From JAJTCH01 sp040386195 (lineage in GTDB: Bacteria > Pseudomonadota > Alphaproteobacteria > Rickettsiales > UBA1997): 64,000 nucleotides of DNA. Where the stretch lies: assembly GCA_040386195.1 (NCBI GenBank), contig JAZKFV010000018.1, positions 1 to 64,000 of the forward strand. Direction: 5' to 3'. Numbering within the stretch: position 1 is the stretch's first letter; each line of letters begins with the position of its first letter. Below the pieces are notes generated by a model. That model was not told the DNA's origin, ran no database searches, and saw only the letters and a program-made list of their open reading frames with translations. Positions 44,068-52,770 of this stretch are shown here, one piece after another. Both the position numbers and the translations under genes were made by a program.

Positions 44068-45957
44068 ATGTCCTTACTTGATCAAATTTCCCTTCCCTGC
44101 GATTTAAAAAGCCTCTCTCTTCTACAATTAAAACAATTAGCTGACGAATTACGACTTGCCACTATCAACGCCGTTTCTAAAACTGGCGGACATTTAGGTG
44201 CTGGGCTGGGCGTGGTCGAAATCACTATTGCGCTGCATTATGTTTTTAACACTCCTGATGATAAATTAATTTGGGATGTTGGTCATCAAGCTTATCCGCA
44301 CAAAATTCTTACCGGGCGCAAAGATCGCATCACCACCATTCGCCAGCCTGAAGGTTTGAGCGGCTTTACTAAAAGAACGGAAAGTGAGTATGACGTTTTT
44401 GGCGCCGGGCATAGTTCAACTTCAGTTTCGGCGGCGCTTGGTTTTGCCGTGGCGCGCGATTTAAAAAATGAAAAGCGCAATGTTATTGCGGTGATTGGCG
44501 ATGGCGCAATTTCAGCTGGTATGGCTTATGAAGCCTTAAATAACGCCGGCGCAATGCATAATCGTTTGATTGTAATTTTGAATGACAATGATATGTCAAT
44601 TGCTCCGCCAGTTGGTGCAATGTCAAATTATCTTTCCAAATTAGCCGCTTCTAAATCTTACTTAAAATTCCGCGGACTTTCCAAAAAAGTCTTAAATAAA
44701 TTACCCGACGTAATTTCCCGCTATCCCAAAAAATTAGAAAAAGCTGCCAAAGAATGGTGGATGGGCGGCAATGTTTTTGAGGAGATGGGCTTTTATTATA
44801 TTGGTCCGGTCGATGGTCATAATTTAGATATTTTAGTGCCGATTTTGCAAAATATTCGTGATGACCAAAGCACTACACCAATTCTAATTCACGCCGTCAC
44901 CCAAAAAGGTTACGGTTATAATCAGGTGATGAAATCGGAAGATTGTCTACACGCAGTTGCCAAGTTTGATCCTGAAACTGGCGTGCAAGATAAAAAATCG
45001 AGCGTTAATCCAACTTACAGCCAAATCTTTGGCAAAGCCTTAACTAGCCTTGCTAAAAAAGATAATAAAATTGTTGCCATCACCGCAGCAATGCCTTCGG
45101 GAACTGGTTTAGATATTTTTGCCAAAGCATTTCCTAGCGCAGGTAAAGAAGCTCGATTATTTGATGTTGGCATTGCCGAACAACACGCCATAACTTTCGC
45201 CGCCGGTTTAGCTTGCGAAGGCATTAAACCTTTCGCGGCAATTTACTCAACCTTTCTGCAAAGAGCTTATGACCAAATTGTTCATGATGTTGCGGTTCAA
45301 AAACTTCCTGTTCGTTTTGCTATTGATCGCGCTGGCTTTGTTGGTGCCGATGGACCAACTCACGCCGGCTGCTGGGATATCGCTTATTTAATTAATCTGC
45401 CCCATTTTGTTTTGATGGCGCCCAGCAATGGTGATGAGTTGGCGCAAATGTTAGCAACTGCAGTTAATATCAATGATCGCCCGTCAGCAATTCGTTATCC
45501 ACGCGGCGAAAGTGCGCTGAATATTGATTTAGAAAATATTCAACCTTTAGAAATTGGCAAAGGCAAAATCGTTCAAAAAGGCAGTGTGGTCGCGGTTCTG
45601 TGCTATGGAACAATTTTGGAAAATGCCGTTAAAGCTTCAAGAATTTTAGAAGAAAATCACAGTATAAAAATCACTATTGCTGATGCTAGATTTGCCAAAC
45701 CTCTTGACCAAGAATTAATTTTTGATTTAGCAAAAAATCACCAGTTTTTAATCACTTTAGAAGATGGCGCGTCAGGCGGATTTGGCGGCGCGGTGATGCA
45801 ATTATTATCGGTGAATGGTTATTTGGAAAAAAGCAATTTCAAATTCCGTCAACTTTTTATGAAAGACGAATTCATAGAACAAAATAATATTAATGTGATG
45901 CAAGATCAGGCGGGAATTGGGGTGGGCGATATTGTCAATTTGATTACAAATTCTTAA
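44068..45957 (+). CDS. dxs: 1-deoxy-D-xylulose-5-phosphate synthase
   Basis: The 629-residue thiamine-diphosphate enzyme is the first step of the MEP isoprenoid pathway. Motifs are SKTGGHLGAGLGVVE, GHQAYPHKILTGR, the ThDP site GDGAISAGMAYEALNNAG (about 143-160), DVGIAEQHAITFAAGLA and DGPTHAG. Its 3' end overlaps the convergent lptD gene by 14 bases. Confidence 0.97.
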   Translation: MSLLDQISLPCDLKSLSLLQLKQLADELRLATINAVSKTGGHLGAGLGVVEITIALHYVFNTPDDKLIWDVGHQAYPHKILTGRKDRITTIRQPEGLSGFTKRTESEYDVFGAGHSSTSVSAALGFAVARDLKNEKRNVIAVIGDGAISAGMAYEALNNAGAMHNRLIVILNDNDMSIAPPVGAMSNYLSKLAASKSYLKFRGLSKKVLNKLPDVISRYPKKLEKAAKEWWMGGNVFEEMGFYYIGPVDGHNLDILVPILQNIRDDQSTTPILIHAVTQKGYGYNQVMKSEDCLHAVAKFDPETGVQDKKSSVNPTYSQIFGKALTSLAKKDNKIVAITAAMPSGTGLDIFAKAFPSAGKEARLFDVGIAEQHAITFAAGLACEGIKPFAAIYSTFLQRAYDQIVHDVAVQKLPVRFAIDRAGFVGADGPTHAGCWDIAYLINLPHFVLMAPSNGDELAQMLATAVNINDRPSAIRYPRGESALNIDLENIQPLEIGKGKIVQKGSVVAVLCYGTILENAVKASRILEENHSIKITIADARFAKPLDQELIFDLAKNHQFLITLEDGASGGFGGAVMQLLSVNGYLEKSNFKFRQLFMKDEFIEQNNINVMQDQAGIGVGDIVNLITNS

Positions 45958-48130
45958 TCATAAAAGTAAAATTATAAGATCTTTGCGGCTTGGTCAGAGC
46001 AGTTGGATTATTTTCGCTTACAAAGACACCATAAGTTATGCAACAACCATTATAATTTAAGCCATATTTTCTCAGAATGCTGCGATTAGTTATTAAATCG
46101 TGACTATCAATCATACTGGCAAATAATTTGCTGGTAATACGAAAACCAATATTCAAATCTAGTTGCTTTTTCACATCGATATTATTCACCGTTTTTCTGA
46201 TAAAAATAAAATTACTACCCACAACAATCTTTTTAAAATCCAAGCTAGTAGTAATTTCATTCGTATCATTGCGATAGCTTGATTCATTGAGTTGAAAATT
46301 ATAAACAATGTTAAAAATTTGCAGCGCTTTATAGCCTAATTCACCAACAATATTTGATTTGTTATTATCATTAAAGCCACGAATTACAACATCCTGAGTC
46401 TTGCTTTTGCCACGCCAACTTTGTCCTAAGCCAAAATTAAACTGCCCAATTTTATCATTGAATAACGAAGATTTAAAACCATAGGTCGTTCTTTGCCCAT
46501 CTTCATTGCGATCAAAACCGGTGAAACGATCACTCAAAAATAAATTATTCTGTGTCAATTCAGTGTTGACGCTATCTTCATTGGGAATTGTGGTAAAATT
46601 ATTATGATAAGAACTCACCGCAATATTAGCTAAAGGCTCAATGATGATGGTATTAGTTTTATATTTACCAACCATCGGCAATGACCATTTCAAAATAGCT
46701 TCTGGGCGGTAATTGGTAGCGGTTCTGGCAAAATTATTATCTTTTGGAGTAGAGTTAAAATTATTTTCTAAATTATAAAAATCACCCTGAACATTGGCTG
46801 AAAATTCAAATAAATTACCCATAAAATTATGAGGAATTGTGATCTCAGGCTTAGCTGAGGCACGACGATATTGCAGCCCGTTTTCTCTGGTGATAATTGT
46901 GGAATTAAAAAGCGCCGAATAAGTTTGATTTAAAAGCCCACCTTGTGGCTTGCTGGCTGTAGAATAGTTGATGATTGGCAAAGCAAATGGTGCTTCTTTA
47001 CCATCAACACCAATTTCTAACTCTTGAATTTTAACGGTTTTAATTGCGGCATATTCGCGATCTTTGATGTAATCAAAATTAATCTCTGAAGTTGTATTGC
47101 CTACAAACTGGTTGTTGTAATCACGTAGATAATTTTTATCACCAACATTGTTAATATCAAAATTAATACCAAAATTATCCGGTAGAATCAAATTACCACT
47201 TGAAAGAAGGCGCCATCTCACTTGTTTATCAGTGGAATCAGCGCTTAAGCCCACTAAATTATTAGTTTTTGGTCGATTGTTTGCCAGCTCCAAATCTACA
47301 TCATAAAGACCACTCTTGAGTAAATGACGATATTTATTATCAAGCACCAAATGCCCTCCGGAAGGATGGTATTGCAAGGTTGAGGTTAGATCTTTATTCG
47401 GAGCAATATTAAAATAATAAGGAATTTTTAAGCCGGCGCCAAGTTTGGTGCTGTGAATATAAGATGGCGGCAAAAACCCACTTTTTCTTTTCGAAGAAGG
47501 CAATGGAGTGCTCAAATAAGGGGTGTAAAAAATTGGAAAATTATATAAACGAACAACTCCGCCACTGGTTTTAATTGTGTTGGTGGTTTTATTAATGATG
47601 GTTTGATTGGAAGTAATTGATATCAAATCACTCTGGGCACCAGCTAAAAGATTGTTACCTTTAATTTCATCATTCGGACAAAGGGAAAAAATTGGTCGAC
47701 TAAAAACCGTTTCCACCTCACTGTTTCTAATAATTTTGGGCGATTTAATGTAAGATCCATCATTAAAAATAATCGTCGCATCACTAAAATTACCCGACTT
47801 AAAATCACTTTTCATATCAGCTTGATTCGCCAAAAGATTGCCTAAATCGTAATTCTTAATTTTAATATTACCCAAAGCCTGAACAGTGCCAGCGTCTTTA
47901 TCATAAACCAGCTGATCAGCAAAAAGAGTATTGCCATTTTTGTTGAGTTCAACATTGCCAGTAGCATTAAGCACATTGCTAAATCTATCGCCGTCAATTT
48001 TATCAGCCTTGAGAATTGCAGGAAGGGAAAGCTTGGCAGGTTTTTTATTGCCATCCGCCAAAACAGGGGAATTAAAAAAGATTAGAATAATAAATATATG
48101 ATTTTGGAACGACCACCTTAGTTTTCTCAT
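45944..48130 (-). CDS. lptD: LPS-assembly protein LptD
   Basis: The 728-residue outer-membrane protein delivers lipopolysaccharide to the cell surface. It has a signal peptide (MRKLRWSFQNHIFIILIFFNSPVLA), an OstA/LptA-like N-domain (KADKIDGDRFSNVLNATGNVEL) and a barrel with the conserved TPYLSTPLPSSKRKSGFLPP. Two adjacent Cys (GCCITYGVFV) near the end and a cysteine at SLCPNDEI fit the LptD disulfide pattern. I start at the ATG at 48128-48130; an alternative TTG lies 5 codons upstream. LptD implies the cell makes LPS. Confidence 0.94.
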   Translation of the reverse strand: MRKLRWSFQNHIFIILIFFNSPVLADGNKKPAKLSLPAILKADKIDGDRFSNVLNATGNVELNKNGNTLFADQLVYDKDAGTVQALGNIKIKNYDLGNLLANQADMKSDFKSGNFSDATIIFNDGSYIKSPKIIRNSEVETVFSRPIFSLCPNDEIKGNNLLAGAQSDLISITSNQTIINKTTNTIKTSGGVVRLYNFPIFYTPYLSTPLPSSKRKSGFLPPSYIHSTKLGAGLKIPYYFNIAPNKDLTSTLQYHPSGGHLVLDNKYRHLLKSGLYDVDLELANNRPKTNNLVGLSADSTDKQVRWRLLSSGNLILPDNFGINFDINNVGDKNYLRDYNNQFVGNTTSEINFDYIKDREYAAIKTVKIQELEIGVDGKEAPFALPIINYSTASKPQGGLLNQTYSALFNSTIITRENGLQYRRASAKPEITIPHNFMGNLFEFSANVQGDFYNLENNFNSTPKDNNFARTATNYRPEAILKWSLPMVGKYKTNTIIIEPLANIAVSSYHNNFTTIPNEDSVNTELTQNNLFLSDRFTGFDRNEDGQRTTYGFKSSLFNDKIGQFNFGLGQSWRGKSKTQDVVIRGFNDNNKSNIVGELGYKALQIFNIVYNFQLNESSYRNDTNEITTSLDFKKIVVGSNFIFIRKTVNNIDVKKQLDLNIGFRITSKLFASMIDSHDLITNRSILRKYGLNYNGCCITYGVFVSENNPTALTKPQRSYNFTFMIKNL

Positions 48131-48239
48131 TACTAGAAAATGCAAAATAAATTAAAAATTAGGCTTACGCAAAACTAGCAAAAACAAAGGATTATTTGGA
48201 ATTTAAACATCACGACCAACAAAATTATCAACAAAATGA

Positions 48240-48467
48240 TTATTTTTTTGCCACAACTTCTGCAAAATATTTGTTAATAAAGGCGATATTTTTGCCCACC
48301 GCTTCCAATTTATTAGCTAGGCTGGCAAATTCTTCTGTTTTGATTTGACCTAGAGATTCAACTAAATGCATCAAATCATTATTAAAATTATCGATGGCAA
48401 GCTCGATTTTTTGATAACATTCACTTTTTGAGCTTGATGTTGATTTTAGAAGTTCAGGTTGAGTCAT
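48240..48467 (-). CDS. hypothetical 75-residue coiled-coil-like protein
   Basis: I do not recognise this protein. It appears almost wholly helical (YQKIELAIDNFNNDLMHLVESLGQI, EEFASLANKLEAVGKNIAFINKYFAEV) with heptad-like hydrophobic spacing, and has no signal peptide. It is upstream of lptD on the same strand (a gap of about 109 bases) and divergent from dnaN. No characteristic composition shift argues against coding. Confidence 0.6.
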   Translation of the reverse strand: MTQPELLKSTSSSKSECYQKIELAIDNFNNDLMHLVESLGQIKTEEFASLANKLEAVGKNIAFINKYFAEVVAKK

Positions 48468-48631
48468 TTTATTTTGTAGATTAGTTTCGTAAAGGGCACA
48501 AATTACAATGGTTTTTACAGAAAAGAAACTATTTTTTTAGCAATAGATCCGCTGAATTGAGCAGCTAAAATCTATTGATTTAATTAAAAATTTGCGATTT
48601 ACTTTGCCGTTCAACCTTAAACCCCAATTAT

Positions 48632-49744
48632 ATGCAATTTCAAATCAGCAAATCAGCAATCGCCAAAGCACTTTCTAATGTCAATGGCGCCGTCGAAAAA
48701 CGCAACACTATTCCGGTTTTGCTCAACGTTAAAATTGAAGCTAAAAACGGTCGCCTCAATTTGACTGCAACCGATATGGATATTGTTATAATTTCCAGCG
48801 CTGAAGCCTTGATTGGTCGCGAAGGCAGCACAACTGTTCCGGCGCAATTATTTTATGATATTATCAGAAAAATCCCCGACATTGCCGATATTAATGTTGA
48901 AGCTGACGAAAATAATACCAACATCAAAATTAGTTACGGCAAATCCAAATTCTCACTGCCGTGCCTTGATCCATCTGAATTCCCAATTTTATCTGAAGGT
49001 GAAATGACGGTGAATTTCAACATCAAAAGCAGCGAATTAATCAAAATTATCGACAAAACCAGATTCGCTATTCCATCTGACGAAACCAGATATTATTTGA
49101 ACGGATTATTTTTGCACAGCATCGCCGTTGGTGATAATATTGAACTACGCGGCATTGCCACCGACGGGCACCGCTTGGCACTTGCTTCTTCAATTCATTC
49201 CAGCCTAACTGCGGCAGTTGCCGGAGTTATTATTCCTAAAAAAACTATCAACGAAATTAGAAAAATTGCCGAAGGAAATGAAGAGGCAACAGTGGCATTT
49301 TCTAAAGCAAAAATTCGCGTCAGTTCCGGCAATTCAATTGTCATTTCTAAATTAATTGATGGCGAATTTCCTGAATATGATCGGGTTATTCCAAAAAATA
49401 ATGACAAGCTAGTTAAGGTTGATCGCAAATTAATTTTTGATGCGGTGGACCGCGTTTCCACAATCGCGACCGATAAAAACAAATCAATTAAATTAGTTTT
49501 AGAAAGCGGCAAAATTAGCTTTCAAATTAAAAGCAATGATAACGGCAATGCCAGCGAAGAAATTGAGGTTGATTTTAACGGCGATTTAATTGAAACCGGC
49601 TTTAACTCACGTTATTTTTTAGAAATTATTGGTCAAATTGATCAAGAAAAAATCAATATCTTCTTCAAAGACGGAACCTCGCCAGCACTGATCAAAACCG
49701 AAGAGAATGACGGTTTATATGTGATTATGCCAATCCGAGTTTAA
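48632..49744 (+). CDS. dnaN: DNA polymerase III sliding clamp (beta)
   Basis: The 370-residue protein is the three-domain beta clamp: RNTIPVLLNVKIEA, ATDMDIVI, the middle-domain RYYLNGLFLH...GIATDGHRLAL, and a C-terminal MPIRV. It tethers polymerase III and is the partner of Hda. recF follows after four bases. dnaA and gyrB, often in the same cluster, are not here. Confidence 0.97.
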   Translation: MQFQISKSAIAKALSNVNGAVEKRNTIPVLLNVKIEAKNGRLNLTATDMDIVIISSAEALIGREGSTTVPAQLFYDIIRKIPDIADINVEADENNTNIKISYGKSKFSLPCLDPSEFPILSEGEMTVNFNIKSSELIKIIDKTRFAIPSDETRYYLNGLFLHSIAVGDNIELRGIATDGHRLALASSIHSSLTAAVAGVIIPKKTINEIRKIAEGNEEATVAFSKAKIRVSSGNSIVISKLIDGEFPEYDRVIPKNNDKLVKVDRKLIFDAVDRVSTIATDKNKSIKLVLESGKISFQIKSNDNGNASEEIEVDFNGDLIETGFNSRYFLEIIGQIDQEKINIFFKDGTSPALIKTEENDGLYVIMPIRV

Positions 49745-49748
49745 AAAA

Positions 49749-50858
49749 GTGTCATACACATTTTTATCCCAGCTCAAACTCAATAATTTTCGTAATTACC
49801 AATCCAAAAATTTTGAGTTTACTGCAAAAATCATCGCAATTTTTGGCAAAAATGGTGTGGGCAAAACCAATATTTTAGAGGCAATTAGCCTTTTAAATAA
49901 AGGTTCGGGTCTAAAAGGCGCCGATCTGGAAGAGATGATCAATCAAAAAAACTCTCTGCAAAACTTCACTATCTACAGCCAAATCAATAATCATCCCCAA
50001 ATTGAAAACATTGGCACTTCTTATTTAGCTGCGGAAAATAAAAGAATTTTCCAAATTAATAATAAAATTTTAAGCAGCTCTTCACGCTACAAAAACTTCC
50101 CCGCCATTATTTGGCTGACGCCACAAATGGATAATTTATTTTGCTCGTCAAAAACTATTCGCCGCAAATTTTTAGATAAAATTGTTGCCGATATTGACGT
50201 CACTCACAACAGCCGAATCAATGCTTATAACCATTCTCTGCGCGAAAGAATTAGTCTTTTAAACCGTTTTGCTAATGGCGAAAATTGGCTAGAAATTATT
50301 GAACGCAAAATCGCCGAACTTGGCACCGCCATTGCCAGCGCCCGCAATGAGGCGGTGAATTATTTGAATCAAACTATTTTACAAGGCAGTGATAATTTCA
50401 CCAAAGCGCAAATTCAAATTATTGGCGAAACTGAAGATTTGGCGGCAAATCACAAGGCAATTGAGGTTGAAGAAATGTTTATCGTAAAATTAAAAGCCAA
50501 TCGCAAATTAGATGCCAAAACCAATCGCACCAATTTTGGCGTGCATCGCAGCGATATTAGCGCAATTTTATTGGATAAAAAAATCGAAGCAAAATTCTGC
50601 TCAACCGGCGAGCAAAAATCAATTTTAATCGCCATAACTTTTGCGCGCATTCGCTTATTCTCCTTACTCAATTTGCCAATGGCAATTTTGCTTTTAGATG
50701 AAATTGTTTCTCACCTTGATAATCAAAAGCGCCGCGACTTGATGCAAGAGATCGCCAAGCTCGAATGCCAAAGTTTTCTAACCGCCACTAATCGCGATTT
50801 TTTTAGCGATCTGTGTCATTTTGACCAGAACATTGTGGCGTTTTTGGAATTAAATTAA
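49749..50858 (+). CDS. recF: DNA replication and repair protein RecF
   Basis: The 369-residue SMC-like ATPase loads RecA at gaps with RecO and RecR. It has LKLNNFRNYQ, Walker A GKNGVGKT (33-40), the signature region CSTGEQKSILIAI and Walker B MAILLLDEIVSHLD. The start is a GTG four bases after the dnaN stop, so translation is likely coupled. Confidence 0.94.
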   Translation: MSYTFLSQLKLNNFRNYQSKNFEFTAKIIAIFGKNGVGKTNILEAISLLNKGSGLKGADLEEMINQKNSLQNFTIYSQINNHPQIENIGTSYLAAENKRIFQINNKILSSSSRYKNFPAIIWLTPQMDNLFCSSKTIRRKFLDKIVADIDVTHNSRINAYNHSLRERISLLNRFANGENWLEIIERKIAELGTAIASARNEAVNYLNQTILQGSDNFTKAQIQIIGETEDLAANHKAIEVEEMFIVKLKANRKLDAKTNRTNFGVHRSDISAILLDKKIEAKFCSTGEQKSILIAITFARIRLFSLLNLPMAILLLDEIVSHLDNQKRRDLMQEIAKLECQSFLTATNRDFFSDLCHFDQNIVAFLELN

Positions 50859-50946
50859 TTTTGATTGACAAGCGAGATTTGTTGTGGCTTACTGACCAGC
50901 TGGTTTATTTTGCTCACTCTTCGCAAGAAGAATTTTCAAAATCAAC

Positions 50947-50971
50947 CTTTTTAATCGCAAGATTAAAAAAG
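50947..50971 (+). terminator. hairpin downstream of recF
   Basis: TTTTTAATC pairs with GATTAAAAA around GCAA, followed by GTGTTTTTATTATTTTATTTTTTTA. It probably ends the dnaN-recF transcript, or forms part of the cspA leader. Confidence 0.6.
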
Positions 50972-51008
50972 TGTTTTTATTATTTTATTTTTTTATTTTT
51001 ATTTATTT

Positions 51009-51215
51009 ATGGCAACTGGAACAGTTAAGTGGTTTAATGGTACTAAAGGATATGGTTTTGTAAAACCTGATGACGGTGGTGCTGATATTTTTATTCATAT
51101 TTCAGCTGTCCAAGAAGCTGGTCTTAAAGGACTAGATGAAGGACAAAGAATCAGCTATGATGCTGAGGATAACAAAGGCAGAAAAGCCGCTGGCAATATT
51201 AAATTGGCCAACTAA
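51009..51215 (+). CDS. cspA: cold-shock domain protein
   Basis: The 68-residue single OB-fold protein has RNP1 KGYGFVKPDD and RNP2 DIFIHISA, preceded by GTVKWFNGTKG. It binds single-stranded RNA and DNA and acts as an RNA chaperone. About 150 T-rich bases separate it from recF, and a hairpin terminator follows. Confidence 0.96.
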   Translation: MATGTVKWFNGTKGYGFVKPDDGGADIFIHISAVQEAGLKGLDEGQRISYDAEDNKGRKAAGNIKLAN

Positions 51216-51222
51216 TCAAGGT

Positions 51223-51256
51223 AGAGACGCGAAATATCGCGTCTCTTTACTTTTTT
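51223..51256 (+). terminator. hairpin terminator after cspA
   Basis: AGAGACGCGA (51223-51232) and TCGCGTCTCT (51237-51246) form a perfect 10-bp stem with loop AATA, followed by TTACTTTTTT. The GTAGAGACG core resembles a palindromic repeat seen in many unrelated genomes. Confidence 0.85.
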
Positions 51257-51313
51257 CTAAAATTCACTTCTATAAAGATTTATTTCTTAAATCTTTTTCA
51301 ATCTTTCCTCGAT

Positions 51314-52762
51314 TTACTTTCTCTCTAAATTCAAAGCAATATCCAAAATAGTTTGCTCGTCAAAATGATTGCCAATAATTTGTAATCCAAGCGGCAAACC
51401 ATCTTGATCAATGCCAAATGGAACCGAAATTGCGGGCATTCCGGCTAAGCTGGCTGGAATGGTGAAAATATCGTTAAGATACATTGTTATAGCATCCTGA
51501 TTTTTAGCATTATTGATTGAAAACGCCGCACTTGGCGCAACTGGGGTTAAAATGGCATCAACTTTTTGGAAGGCATTTTTGAAATCTTGCAAAATTAAGT
51601 TGCGCACTTGTTGGGCTTTCTTGTAATAAGCGTCGTAATAGCCGGCTGACAAAACATAAGTGCCGGTCATAATTCTGGTTTTTACCTCTTCACCAAAACC
51701 TTCATTGCGGGTTTTTTCATACATTTCTTCCAGCGATAAATTTTGCTCAGAAGTTCTATGTCCATAACGCACGCCATCATATCTGGATAGGTTAGAAGAG
51801 CATTCAGCTGGTGCAATAATATAATAAACTGCCGGTGCATATTTAGTGTGTGGCAAAGAAATTTCGATAATTTCAGCACCGTTTTCTTGCAGCAATTTAG
51901 CGCCTTTGTTCCAAAGTTCTACAATTTCTGCCGGCAATTTATCGGAGCGATATTCATTTGGAATACCAATTTTTTTGCCTTTAATATCAACTTTGATTAG
52001 CGCATCAAAATTAGGAACCGCTTGTTTGATTGAGGTTGAATCTTTGTCGTCATAGCCCGAAATTATCTTCAAAAGCGCTGCGGCATCAACCACATCTTTA
52101 GCAAAAATTCCCGCCTGATCCAGCGAGCTGGCGTAAGCCACCATTCCATATCTTGAACAACGACCATAAGTTGGTTTGATGCCAACAATTCCAGTAAAAC
52201 TTGCCGGCTGACGAATTGAACCACCAGTATCTGAGCCAGTTGCCGCCACTGCCAAATTAGCTGAAACCGCCACTGCTGAACCGCCGGAAGAGCCGCCCGG
52301 CACTAAATTTTCATCGCTGTTATTTTTTTTATGATTGTTAATTGTGGCGCCAAAATAGCTGTTAATATTGGCTGAACCCATCGCAAATTCATCCATATTA
52401 GTTTTGCCCATCATAGTTGCGCCGGCTTGCCAAAGTTTTTTGGTAACGGTCGACTCATATTGCGGCACAAAATTTTCTAATATTTTTGAAGCGGCCGTAG
52501 TGCGAATATCTTTGGTACAAAACAAATCTTTAATCGCCAGCGGAATTCCCTCTAATTCGCGCGCGGAATTTTTAGCAATATTTTCATCAGCAATTTTCGC
52601 CTGCGCTAACGCCAAATCAAAAGTTTCAGTGATAAAAGCATTATAATTTCTACCAGCAATTGCGTTGTCAATATAAGCCTGATTTAGCTCGACAGCTTTA
52701 AATTCTTTATTTTTTAAACCGGCAATTGTTTGTTTTAAAGTTAGTTTGGTTAAATCTTTCAT
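51314..52762 (-). CDS. gatA: Asp/Glu-tRNA amidotransferase subunit A
   Basis: The 482-residue amidase-signature enzyme releases ammonia from glutamine for Glu-tRNA(Gln) or Asp-tRNA(Asn) conversion. The Ser-cisSer-Lys triad is visible as K78 (AIKD), S158 (GGSSGGSA) and S182 (TGGSIRQP). gatC and gatB are not adjacent; dsbD precedes it by 8 bases. Confidence 0.95.
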   Translation of the reverse strand: MKDLTKLTLKQTIAGLKNKEFKAVELNQAYIDNAIAGRNYNAFITETFDLALAQAKIADENIAKNSARELEGIPLAIKDLFCTKDIRTTAASKILENFVPQYESTVTKKLWQAGATMMGKTNMDEFAMGSANINSYFGATINNHKKNNSDENLVPGGSSGGSAVAVSANLAVAATGSDTGGSIRQPASFTGIVGIKPTYGRCSRYGMVAYASSLDQAGIFAKDVVDAAALLKIISGYDDKDSTSIKQAVPNFDALIKVDIKGKKIGIPNEYRSDKLPAEIVELWNKGAKLLQENGAEIIEISLPHTKYAPAVYYIIAPAECSSNLSRYDGVRYGHRTSEQNLSLEEMYEKTRNEGFGEEVKTRIMTGTYVLSAGYYDAYYKKAQQVRNLILQDFKNAFQKVDAILTPVAPSAAFSINNAKNQDAITMYLNDIFTIPASLAGMPAISVPFGIDQDGLPLGLQIIGNHFDEQTILDIALNLERK

Positions 52763-52770
52763 ATTTATGA

